The notes below the pieces were generated by a model. The model searched no databases, had not been told where the DNA came from, and saw nothing but the letters and a program-made list of their open reading frames with translations. Made by a program: the position numbers and the translations under genes. DNA of 25,838 nucleotides, from positions 1 to 25,838 of IMG/VR virus record IMGVR_UViG_3300030090_000435, one strand, 5' to 3'. This document shows, piece after piece, positions 1-6,445 of this stretch (positions are counted from its first letter, which is position 1; every line of letters begins with the position of its first letter). The DNA comes from a virus.

Positions 1-180
1 GTACTCCTCCACTCTCATGCACACAGCTTCCTTGTTCATAGGCATATCGTCCCAGAACATTTGTGTCGCTGCAAAATGACACTCTGCCACCGTCTCGTAG
101 TCCCCGATATTTTCGGTGACAAAATCATACTTGTTCAAGGCTGTTACTAACAACAGAACCCACATTACTTCCACCGTCAT
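1..180 (-). CDS. Small putative exported Cys protein, partial (runs off left edge)
   Basis: The reading frame opens with ATG at 180 and stays open for 60 codons to the window edge, so the C-terminus is missing. The N-terminus is hydrophobic (MTVEVMWVLLLVTALN), like a short signal peptide or membrane anchor. It is followed by a soluble acidic part with a YETVAEC motif and a second Cys 20 residues later (EAVC). The same plan (hydrophobic start, a T-x-x-x-C motif, one more Cys about 20-28 residues later) occurs in the proteins at 9889-10089 and 10658-10867, so I infer one small family. It overlaps the end of the upstream RHH-like gene by 56 bases in another frame and is the third gene of the leftward operon. 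Function unknown; a periplasmic or envelope-acting role is only a guess. It was found by reading the strand directly. Confidence 0.7.
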   Translation of the reverse strand, partial: MTVEVMWVLLLVTALNKYDFVTENIGDYETVAECHFAATQMFWDDMPMNKEAVCMRVEEY

Positions 181-367
181 AGTCGTTATCCTCCAGTGCT
201 TCAATGTAGATGTCTATAGCTTCGCGAATTAGGTCAGCAACTGCGACCTGTTCTAACCCAGCCTTGGTCATGGTGCGTGAATGTGTTGACAAAATATCGT
301 ACTGACGTTTTGTCATCAACAAGTTGTAAGTCTTTGTATCTTCACGAATCTTGTGAGGTCTTCCCAT
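125..367 (-). CDS. Ribbon-helix-helix-like small protein (putative DNA-binding regulator)
   Basis: This 80-aa protein begins MGRPHKIREDTKTYNLLMT. I chose the ATG at 367 because AAGGA lies 8 bases upstream; a longer in-frame version from 463 adds residues that overlap another gene. A short strand-like segment (about 11-18) is followed by a helix (about 19-29) and a second helix (about 41-58, VAVADLIREAIDIYIEAL), the order of an Arc/MetJ-type ribbon-helix-helix fold. The last 20 residues are acidic and polar and overlap the next gene. The position beside a divergent control region with repeated GACAAAA motifs fits a phage regulator that binds there, but this is inference; the fold match is by eye and moderate. 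It is the middle gene of the leftward operon, overlapping its upstream neighbour by 26 bases. Confidence 0.65.
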   Translation of the reverse strand: MGRPHKIREDTKTYNLLMTKRQYDILSTHSRTMTKAGLEQVAVADLIREAIDIYIEALEDNDYDGGSNVGSVVSNSLEQV

Positions 368-494
368 CTCGTATGTCCTTCTTGTGTAGCTTGTCCCGTT
401 GCTTTTCTCTCTTGTCTTGGATAACTCTTTTCCTGTAGAGCCTATCCCGAAGGGACTTAGCAATGGGATTTATTTTCTCTATTTTCTTTATCAT
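342..494 (-). CDS. Small basic hypothetical protein
   Basis: A 50-aa ORF starts with ATG at 494, preceded by GGGAG with a 7-base spacer. It begins MIKKIEKINPIAKSLRDR and is very rich in Lys and Arg, with many Asp and Glu, and looks like one charged helix. Tiny Lys/Arg-rich proteins with an N-P-x-A-K motif near the start are common in marine phages, usually without known function. It lies just downstream of a near-consensus promoter (522-550), with a leader of only about 20 bases, so it is probably the first gene of the leftward operon. It overlaps the RHH-like gene by 26 bases. A nucleic-acid-binding role is possible from its charge alone; nothing more specific can be said. Confidence 0.65.
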   Translation of the reverse strand: MIKKIEKINPIAKSLRDRLYRKRVIQDKREKQRDKLHKKDIRDGKTSQDS

Positions 495-521
495 GGGGTA
501 TCTCCCATAGGGGGGTTATTG

Positions 522-550
522 ATAGTGGCCGACAAAATTTTGCTTGTCAA
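522..550 (-). promoter_or_regulatory. Sigma70-type promoter for the leftward operon
   Basis: Read on the minus strand, a perfect -35 TTGACA (550-545) is followed by a 17-base spacer and CACTAT (527-522), which keeps three -10 consensus positions, including A2 and T6. The predicted transcript start near 515 sits about 20 bases before the ATG at 494, with a ribosome site between. The spacer contains an AAAATTTT palindrome and a GACAAAA motif, so a regulator binding there would block the promoter. I saw no equally good promoter for the rightward primase gene. Confidence 0.5.
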
Positions 551-596
551 TAGATATCTGTATGGGTTACGTTGACAAAAATTAGGGAGAACAAAA

Positions 597-1400
597 GTGA
601 CAAAATCACCACAATGGCTGACAACCTACGTCGAGTCGCTCGACATACAGCCGCTGACAAAATATCGATCCGACTGTCCTGTGTGTGGCAAGTCTAACAC
701 GTTTAGCGTCACGGACGATGGTGTGCAACGCATGTGGTATTGCTTTCATGCCGACTGCAACGTCAAGGGCCGCACTGGTGTCAAGCTGACAAAAGAGTTT
801 GCAACGCACGCACTTGTACGAAAGCTTGCAAAGCCGACAGAAGAAGTTGCTGACAATACCTTTCAGCCACCGCACACATTCGTCAGTCTGTCCCGCAACA
901 GGGATGCAGAGTTGCATGTGCGGCGCGTGAATTCCTACGATGCGTATCTTGCCGGTCGCGTTGACATTCGCTACGACTTTCAGCGACATCGTGTGGTGTA
1001 CATGGTCAATGATGGCAAGCGCATGGTCGATGCTGTGGGGCGTGCCTTGAACGATGTGCGACCGAAGTGGTACCGGTACGGCAAGTCACAGGTGCCATTT
1101 GTGTGCGGCAATCACGGCACGGTCTTTGTAGTTGAGGACTGTGCCAGTGCGTGTGCTATCAGCAATAAGGTCACTGGCATGGCGCTGCTTGGCACTAACC
1201 TATTGAATGAACACATAAAAAGGCTAGAGAACTACGAGCGCGTGTTTATCGCACTCGACAAGGATGCGACTGACAAAGCACTTGACATGGTGCGGCGTCT
1301 GTATTTTCTTGTGCCAACTAGCTTGGCTGTGTTGCAACACGACTTGAAAAATATGATGGATGACGAAAGGGACGAATACATTGAAGAGCGTATCGCTTGA
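597..1400 (+). CDS. DNA primase (T7 gp4 N-terminal type, zinc finger plus TOPRIM)
   Basis: The protein has 267 aa and would make RNA primers for lagging-strand synthesis. An N-terminal zinc site is visible: C27, C30, C49 and C54 (CPVCG ... CFHADC). It is followed by a TOPRIM domain with the conserved acidic residues E180 (FVVED) and D221/D223 (IALDKDA). A D-x-K-x-M-x-D-E segment near residue 249 matches the conserved end of such domains. There is no helicase domain; that is encoded by the next gene, so the T7 gp4 fusion is split here. The start is GTG at 597, with AGGGAGA ending 6 bases upstream. It is the first gene of the rightward operon, and its 3' end overlaps the helicase gene by 41 bases. 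The start codon itself lies in a TGACAAAAT motif, which hints at control of its expression. Confidence 0.93.
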   Translation: MTKSPQWLTTYVESLDIQPLTKYRSDCPVCGKSNTFSVTDDGVQRMWYCFHADCNVKGRTGVKLTKEFATHALVRKLAKPTEEVADNTFQPPHTFVSLSRNRDAELHVRRVNSYDAYLAGRVDIRYDFQRHRVVYMVNDGKRMVDAVGRALNDVRPKWYRYGKSQVPFVCGNHGTVFVVEDCASACAISNKVTGMALLGTNLLNEHIKRLENYERVFIALDKDATDKALDMVRRLYFLVPTSLAVLQHDLKNMMDDERDEYIEERIA

Positions 1401-2601
1401 TCAACAAATACTAGGCTTTTGCCTGAATGCAGAATTCTTCTCGCAAGTAAAAAACACTCTTGACCGTGACATGTTCACCAAAGAGATGCGAGATATCTTC
1501 GACACGATTGTTTACAGTCACACAAAGTATGGCACAACGATGACATCGACAGAGCTTGCTGCTTTGTTTGATGATCGCAATCCTGCCATGCCGTCAAGTG
1601 CGCGGGACTCTGTCCACGAGATTATTGTGCAACTGGAGTCGGGCAACCCTGACAATACAGACATGCACATTGACATGGTTCAGAACTTCTGGCTGCGTGA
1701 CCGCGCACGTCTTATTGGTGAAAAAGCAATAGAAATTTTCACTGGCGAAAGCGAAGAGTTTGGAGAGCTACAGCGCCTGATCGATGCTGTCGATGATGGC
1801 CGGATGTCGGACAAGACAACCTACACAGAAGTGGCAAGTGACCTTGACGAGTTGCTTGACGACGTGGCTGAAGACCCTGACTTTCCCTTTGATTTCAACC
1901 TGATACACGAAGAGGTGCCGGGTCTCGACCGTGGTAACTTTGGCATCCTGTTTGCCCGACCGGAAGTTGGCAAGACAACCTTCTGTTGTTTTCTTGCAGC
2001 GTCGTACATACGACAGGGCGTCAAGGTTGTGTACTGGGCGAACGAGGAGCCTGCTGATCGCATCAAGCTGCGTATCATCCAGTCCTTTTTTGAGGTGACG
2101 GACGAAGAGATGCGGCAACAGCGTGCCGTGCTGGCGCAGAGATATCTTACAGAGGTGGCTCCGTACCTACGGGTCATGGACTCGGTTGGCACGTCTGTCG
2201 AAGAAGCGGACGAGTATGCCAAGCTGAACAAGCCTGACGTGATGTTTATGGATCAGCTAGACAAGTTCCGCATCAAGGGCGAGTTCAACCGACAGGATGA
2301 GCGACTGAAAGCTATCTATGTGTACGCACGAGAGATTGCCAAGCGCAACAAGATGCTTGTGTGGGCTGTCAGTCAGGCAAGCTACGAGGCCCACGACCGT
2401 CAGTTTATTGACTACAGTATGTTGGACAACTCGCGTACAGGTAAGGCTGGCGAGGCTGACATCATCATTGGTATCGGCAAGACTGGATCAAGCGAGGTAG
2501 AAAACGACGTGCGCCACATCTGTGTGTCAAAAAACAAACTGAACGGCTGGCATGGTATGATCCACGCACAGATCGACATCAACAAGGGAGTGTACTTCTG
2601 A
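1360..2601 (+). CDS. Replicative DNA helicase (DnaB / T7 gp4 C-terminal type)
   Basis: This RecA-fold hexameric helicase (413 aa) would unwind the replication fork. The N-terminal half is helical and DnaB-like (SLDQQILGFCLN at about 12-23). The ATPase domain begins near 185: Walker A A199-R-P-E-V-G-K-T206 (Ala replaces the first Gly), WANEE at 226-230, Walker B VMFMD at 294-298, WAVSQ at 335-339, SRTGKAGEAD at 358-367 and a late VSKNKLNGW motif. The ATG at 1360 lacks a clear ribosome site. A TTG at 1381 in the same frame has AAGGGA 8 bases upstream and would shorten the overlap with the primase gene from 41 to 20 bases; I cannot decide between them. The stop overlaps the next start by one base (TGATG), suggesting coupled translation. 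Confidence 0.92.
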   Translation: MTKGTNTLKSVSLDQQILGFCLNAEFFSQVKNTLDRDMFTKEMRDIFDTIVYSHTKYGTTMTSTELAALFDDRNPAMPSSARDSVHEIIVQLESGNPDNTDMHIDMVQNFWLRDRARLIGEKAIEIFTGESEEFGELQRLIDAVDDGRMSDKTTYTEVASDLDELLDDVAEDPDFPFDFNLIHEEVPGLDRGNFGILFARPEVGKTTFCCFLAASYIRQGVKVVYWANEEPADRIKLRIIQSFFEVTDEEMRQQRAVLAQRYLTEVAPYLRVMDSVGTSVEEADEYAKLNKPDVMFMDQLDKFRIKGEFNRQDERLKAIYVYAREIAKRNKMLVWAVSQASYEAHDRQFIDYSMLDNSRTGKAGEADIIIGIGKTGSSEVENDVRHICVSKNKLNGWHGMIHAQIDINKGVYF

Positions 2602-3203
2602 TGAATGTTTTGACGTTTGACGTAGAGACAACCCATGTCGAGAAGCGTGGTGGTGGACACACGCCCCTGCCTTACTTTGGCAACAGGCTGGTATCAATTG
2701 GATACAAGTGGCTGCAAAGCAGAGTGGCATACGATTGTTACTATCATTCGACGGAGCCGCCTACTCCGGCTGCGACGGAAGGCTTCCAACTGGCACTGAA
2801 CTATGCTGACGTTCTCGTGGGCCACAACATCAAGTTTGACCTGACGTGGATACGAGAGTGTGGCTTTACATATGAGGGACATATCTATGATACGATGGTT
2901 GCGGAATATCTTTTGGCCCGTGCAAGACGTTGGCCTCTTGGACTTGCTGCTCTTGCAAAAAAGTATAACGTCACCCAAAAGGAGACGGACCTTGTGGAGC
3001 CGTATCTCAAGGAGGGCAAGACGTTCTACGACATACCGTGGGAGATAATAGAAGAGTACGGTCGTGCAGACGTGCTTGCTACGGAAGAGATTGCACTGAA
3101 ACAACTAGACGCCTATGGCGTAACATTCGAGGAGCTATACAATGAGCCTAGTGCCAACACTAAAGCTGTCGTTGGAGATGACCAACGTGCTGTCACAAAT
3201 TGA
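2601..3203 (+). CDS. DnaQ/PolI-type 3'-5' exonuclease (stand-alone proofreading)
   Basis: This 200-aa protein matches the DEDD exonuclease domain that is normally fused to family A polymerases. Visible motifs: Exo I FDVET (D7, E9), Exo II HNIKFDLTW (D80) and Exo III Y153-G-R-A-D157 (DEDDy type). It probably proofreads for the polymerase encoded next to it. In T7 gp5 and E. coli Pol I the domains are one chain; here they are separate reading frames overlapping by 62 bases, with the polymerase in the +1 frame and served by its own ribosome site. The last 20 residues (after about 180) lie in the overlap and do not look like part of the nuclease fold. The start is ATG at 2601, overlapping the helicase stop. 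Confidence 0.9.
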   Translation: MNVLTFDVETTHVEKRGGGHTPLPYFGNRLVSIGYKWLQSRVAYDCYYHSTEPPTPAATEGFQLALNYADVLVGHNIKFDLTWIRECGFTYEGHIYDTMVAEYLLARARRWPLGLAALAKKYNVTQKETDLVEPYLKEGKTFYDIPWEIIEEYGRADVLATEEIALKQLDAYGVTFEELYNEPSANTKAVVGDDQRAVTN

Positions 3204-4677
3204 ACGCAACGGACTGCGTATCAATCTGGAGACGCTTGCTGACATACGCAAGCAATACGAAGAGGAGATGCTGGAGCTAGAGGCGCGACTGATGGAGTTG
3301 GCCCGTGAGGCCATGGGTGACACGCCTATCAATCTGTCCAGTCCAGATGACCGCAGTGTCCTGTTGTACTCGCGTCGTGTGCGTGACAAGAAGGAGTGGG
3401 CGCGTATGTTCAATCTGGGACATGAGATGCGAGGCTCGACCATGAAGCCCAAGCAGCGCACTCGTATGTCGGAGAACGAGTTTCGCGGCATCGTACGTCG
3501 TCACACGGACGTGGTGTATCGCACACGGGGTGAGATGTGTCAGGAGTGCAACGGCACAGGCCGTATACAAAGCATCCGCAAGGACGGCAGTCCGGGCAAG
3601 GCCATGCGTGTGTGTAAGGCTTGTGGTGGCAGTGGCGTGTTTTACACGTCCACTGGCAGAGTGGCTGGCTTCAAGATCGTGCCACGCAACTCGTTTGACA
3701 CAGCGTCAGCAGGATTCCGCACTGACAAGACTACACTGGAGGAGCAACTTGAAGACTTGCAGGGGGATGCACATGAATTTGTTTCGGCGTATACTCGCTA
3801 CAACGCTCTCAAGACGTACATCAACACGTTCGTCGAGGGCATGGAAAACAATGTCGATGACCACGGCTTCATCCATCCGGAATTCATGCAGTGTGTTACG
3901 GCGACGGGTCGCCTTTCGTCTCGTAACCCGAACTTTCAAAATATGCCACGTGGTAATACCTTCGCAATACGCAAGGTTGTCGAGAGCCGCTTCGAGGGCG
4001 GCCTTATCATGGAAGGAGATTACTCGCAACTAGAGTTCCGTGTGGCTGGCTTTCTCGCAGGGGATAAGCAGGCATACGCTGACGTGCGAGACGGCACAGA
4101 CGTACACAGCTACACGGCGGACGTGATTGGTTGCACACGGCAACAGGCCAAGGCCCACACGTTCAAGCCTCTGTATGGCGGCACCACAGGCACGGATGCA
4201 CAGAAGCGATACTACCGTGCCTTCAAGGAGAAGTACGAAGACATCACCATGTGGCACGGGGAGTTGCAGCGACATGCAGTCAAATACAAAAAGGTCCGAC
4301 TACCATCCGGCAGAGAGTACATGTTCCCCGGATGCAAGTGGACAGAGTGGGGCACAGCCACTAACCGCACCGCCATATGCAACTACCCTGTGCAGGGGTT
4401 TGCCACTGCGGACCTTCTTCCTCTGGCTTTGGTGTCCCTACAGAAAACAATTACGGATGCCAACATCCGCAGTGTGATTTGCAACACGGTCCACGACTCG
4501 ATTGTCATGGACGTGCATCCAGACGAGAAGGACATGTGCATAAATATTTTGCAACACGCAATGCTGTCCTTACCGTTTGAAACCATTCGCAGATACGGAC
4601 TGACCTATGACATGCCAGTGGGCATAGAAATTAAAATAGGAAAAAACTGGCTTGACTTGGAAGAAGTTAGTTTGTAA
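3142..4677 (+). CDS. Family A DNA polymerase with inserted DnaJ-type zinc finger
   Basis: This is the replicative polymerase (511 aa), without an exonuclease domain. Polymerase motifs: TGRLSSRNPNFQNMPR before the palm, motif A GDYSQLEFR (D293), motif B on the O-helix R333-QQA-K337-AHT-F341-KPL-Y345-G, and motif C V-H451-D452-S453, where many relatives have HDE. F341 corresponds to Phe762 of E. coli Pol I, a state linked to virulent phages in published surveys. Between the N-terminal helices and the palm lie C133-QEC-NGTG and C158-KAC-GGSG, two CxxCxGxG motifs of the DnaJ central domain, enough for one zinc ion. This insert is known from HMO-2011-type phages; its role is not established. The start ATG has GAGGAG 7 bases upstream. 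The stop codon is also part of the next promoter's -10 box. Confidence 0.95.
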   Translation: MSLVPTLKLSLEMTNVLSQIERNGLRINLETLADIRKQYEEEMLELEARLMELAREAMGDTPINLSSPDDRSVLLYSRRVRDKKEWARMFNLGHEMRGSTMKPKQRTRMSENEFRGIVRRHTDVVYRTRGEMCQECNGTGRIQSIRKDGSPGKAMRVCKACGGSGVFYTSTGRVAGFKIVPRNSFDTASAGFRTDKTTLEEQLEDLQGDAHEFVSAYTRYNALKTYINTFVEGMENNVDDHGFIHPEFMQCVTATGRLSSRNPNFQNMPRGNTFAIRKVVESRFEGGLIMEGDYSQLEFRVAGFLAGDKQAYADVRDGTDVHSYTADVIGCTRQQAKAHTFKPLYGGTTGTDAQKRYYRAFKEKYEDITMWHGELQRHAVKYKKVRLPSGREYMFPGCKWTEWGTATNRTAICNYPVQGFATADLLPLALVSLQKTITDANIRSVICNTVHDSIVMDVHPDEKDMCINILQHAMLSLPFETIRRYGLTYDMPVGIEIKIGKNWLDLEEVSL

Positions 4678-4680
4678 TAT
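4652..4680 (+). promoter_or_regulatory. Sigma70-type promoter overlapping the polymerase stop codon
   Basis: TTGACT (4652-4657, 5 of 6 consensus), a 17-base spacer and TAATAT (4675-4680, 4 of 6) form a near-consensus promoter. The -10 box begins with the TAA stop of the polymerase gene. A start near 4687 would leave a leader of about 24 bases carrying the GAGG ribosome site before ATG 4711. It is the best rightward promoter I found and would boost the following gene above the rest of the operon. Confidence 0.5.
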
Positions 4681-4710
4681 CTTTCTACAACCCTAAAGAA
4701 CGAGGTGAAA

Positions 4711-5568
4711 ATGTTAGGGACAAATGTAGCGGCACTTGACGATGTGGATAAACTCGTCCAAGCATTCGAGTCTGGTGATGATCAGGCTCTGATGGACGCA
4801 TCGGGACAGTCAACTGGCGGCAACCGTCAGGTCGGACTGCCTCGCATCAATATCAATTACGATGCAGAGGACGACGAGGGGAAGCCCTTGACCCGTGGTG
4901 AATGGAAGATGATGCACGAGGGCAAGATGATTTACGCGCCCTCTGTTGACATACAGATTCTGTTGCGAACCTACGAGTACAGCGTGTGGGATCAGGAAAC
5001 AAACTCTTTTTCCTGCAAGTCGGTCCAGAAGACCGTGCTGTCAGGGGACTTTCCGGACAGTCTTGGAGGCAACAAGTGTGGCCGCCTGACACGGGAGCAA
5101 GAGGACGCGCTGTCAAAGGACGATCCTGCCTACCTGCATTCACGCTCTGTGGTGTGTAATCAAGTCATCTATGGTAAGATCACTGGTGACTTTGTTGATG
5201 CAGACGGTAACGGGGTGCAGGTCGTTGATCAGCCAATCATCTCTTATTTCAAGAGGTCTGGCTTCAAGCCCGTTGCGGACTTTATCGACACGCTGAACAA
5301 GCAGAAGAAGGTGATGCAAAAATCTGTCGCCAACTTCTCTACCGGAAAGAACAAAAAGGGCAGCGTGACGTATTGGATTCCCGTGGTCAACTTTGCAAAG
5401 GCCGTGGAGATTAAGGAAGAAGACAAGGAACTGATGCGGATGTTCGGGGACACAGTGAAGGCTCACAATGAGACTGTCACTAACCAATATCGCGAAGCAG
5501 TCAAGCTTGTAGCAACTGATGACGAAAGCGATCTAGCGTCGGATTTCGTCGATGTTCACGCAACTTAA
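4711..5568 (+). CDS. Hypothetical protein; candidate single-stranded DNA-binding protein
   Basis: The protein has 285 aa and I do not recognise its family with certainty. The ATG at 4711 has GAGG with a 5-base spacer; a GTG two codons earlier is part of that ribosome site. The central part (about 45-240) is mixed strand-like and basic-aromatic (YAPSVDIQILLRTYEYSVWD; VTYWIPVVNF). The C-terminus ends in an acidic tail (ATDDESDLASDFVD), as in T7 gp2.5 and bacterial SSB, where the tail recruits replication partners. A location between polymerase and recombination nuclease genes, and a promoter of its own, fit an abundant ssDNA-binding protein. This is inference from context and tail, not from a motif. 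Two Cys (in SFSCKS and NKCGRL) and one in VVCNQ do not form a zinc finger pattern. It overlaps the next gene by 17 bases. Confidence 0.8.
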   Translation: MLGTNVAALDDVDKLVQAFESGDDQALMDASGQSTGGNRQVGLPRININYDAEDDEGKPLTRGEWKMMHEGKMIYAPSVDIQILLRTYEYSVWDQETNSFSCKSVQKTVLSGDFPDSLGGNKCGRLTREQEDALSKDDPAYLHSRSVVCNQVIYGKITGDFVDADGNGVQVVDQPIISYFKRSGFKPVADFIDTLNKQKKVMQKSVANFSTGKNKKGSVTYWIPVVNFAKAVEIKEEDKELMRMFGDTVKAHNETVTNQYREAVKLVATDDESDLASDFVDVHAT

Positions 5569-6445
5569 AGTCCAAGACTTCCTGACAAACGCACTCCGGG
5601 GGGACGTAAATGTCTCCCCGGAAAGCATTAATTCCTTTTCCAAAGATTGCACAGAAGCCATCACCAAGCAAATGAGCCGTGGTGACGAGGGCTATCGTAT
5701 ACGCATGTCTGGACTGGGACGCCCTCTGTGTCAGCAACTGCTGGAGCGCGAGGGCCACAAAGAAGAGATGGAGTATAACGCTATATTCCGTTTCCTGTTT
5801 GGCGATCTGACAGAGGCTGTCGTGATGATGGCACTGCGAGAGGCAGGCGTCGAGATCGTAGACTTCCAACGCTCCGTTGAACTAGAGATAGCCGGGCACA
5901 AGATCAAGGGCACCCTTGACGTGATCCTGCGTGACGAGCTTGGCGAAGAGAAAGTCTGGGACATCAAGTCCGCAAGCGAGTGGGCGTACAAATACAAATA
6001 TACGGGCGCAGGTGGCTACGAGGCTATCAAGCGTGACGATCCTTTTGGCTACGCTATGCAGGGCTTCCTGTATGCAGAGGCCGTGGGCCTGCCCTTTGGC
6101 GGCTGGATCGTGGTCAACAAGTCCAGCGGAGAGATAGCTGTCGTGGACGTGCCTGACTGGTGCCAAGACGACAAGAAGGAGTATCTCAAGGACGCCGTGC
6201 GGCGTGTCAAAATCTTGACAGACCCGAGTGTCAAACCTCGGGTGGACTTCAAGGACGAATTCGAGACGTTCCGCAAGGACGGCGAGGATGTCCGCACGGG
6301 CAACAAGCTGCTTGCAAAACAGTGTGGCATGTGCGGCTTCAAGCATCACTGCTGGCCCAACGCTGTGTATCACGACAAGGTTACGTCCCGTGCCAAGAAC
6401 AGACCGAAGGCATGGTACAGCCGCTTGAAAAAGAAGGTTCTGTGA
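5552..6445 (+). CDS. PD-(D/E)XK nuclease with Cys cluster (Cas4/RecB-like exonuclease)
   Basis: This 297-aa protein has the RecB-family nuclease core: D123 (GTLDVIL), D137-I-K139 (VWDIKSAS) and the downstream Q170-x3-Y174 motif (YAMQGFLY). Three Cys near the C-terminus, C258-x2-C261-x5-C267, resemble the C-terminal part of the [4Fe-4S] cluster of Cas4 and AddB nucleases. The fourth ligand could be C60 (GRPLCQQ) or C33. It probably acts as an exonuclease in phage recombination or in degrading host DNA for nucleotide reuse, consistent with its place between a possible SSB and endonuclease I. The length is close to other phage Cas4-like proteins, perhaps slightly longer. There is no CRISPR array here, so an adaptation role is not suggested. 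It overlaps the preceding gene by 17 bases and the next by one. Confidence 0.87.
   Translation: MFTQLKVQDFLTNALRGDVNVSPESINSFSKDCTEAITKQMSRGDEGYRIRMSGLGRPLCQQLLEREGHKEEMEYNAIFRFLFGDLTEAVVMMALREAGVEIVDFQRSVELEIAGHKIKGTLDVILRDELGEEKVWDIKSASEWAYKYKYTGAGGYEAIKRDDPFGYAMQGFLYAEAVGLPFGGWIVVNKSSGEIAVVDVPDWCQDDKKEYLKDAVRRVKILTDPSVKPRVDFKDEFETFRKDGEDVRTGNKLLAKQCGMCGFKHHCWPNAVYHDKVTSRAKNRPKAWYSRLKKKVL

Larger units (their letters stand above)
117..795. repeat. Cluster of GACAAAA motifs around the divergent control region
   Basis: The 7-mer GACAAAA occurs at 118-124, 288-294, 531-537, 574-580, 599-605, 656-662 and 788-794, and its reverse complement at 308-314. Most copies are preceded by T (TGACAAAA). 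Two copies extend to an identical 13-mer, TGACAAAATATCG, at 287-299 and 655-667. Fewer than one copy would be expected by chance in under 700 bases, and I noticed only about five in the other 25 kb. Spacing is irregular. Some copies lie in coding sequence as Thr-Lys codons, so codon choice explains part of it. Operators or replication-initiation sites are possible. Confidence 0.5.

Noticed and set aside
544-572. Rightward promoter for the primase (TTGTCA with TTACGT)
   Set aside because: Only half of the -10 positions match at acceptable spacing; too weak to list as a feature.
117-795. CRISPR array or true iteron array
   Set aside because: The motif is only 7-13 bases, irregularly spaced and partly in coding sequence, with no spacer structure.
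3142-3203. Programmed frameshift joining exonuclease and polymerase
   Set aside because: No good slippery sequence or pseudoknot is evident, and GAGGAG at ideal spacing before ATG 3142 explains independent initiation.
6160-6444. Extension of the 126-aa gene upstream to 6160
   Set aside because: The added part only overlaps the nuclease gene out of frame; ATG 6445 gives the usual one-base stop-start overlap.
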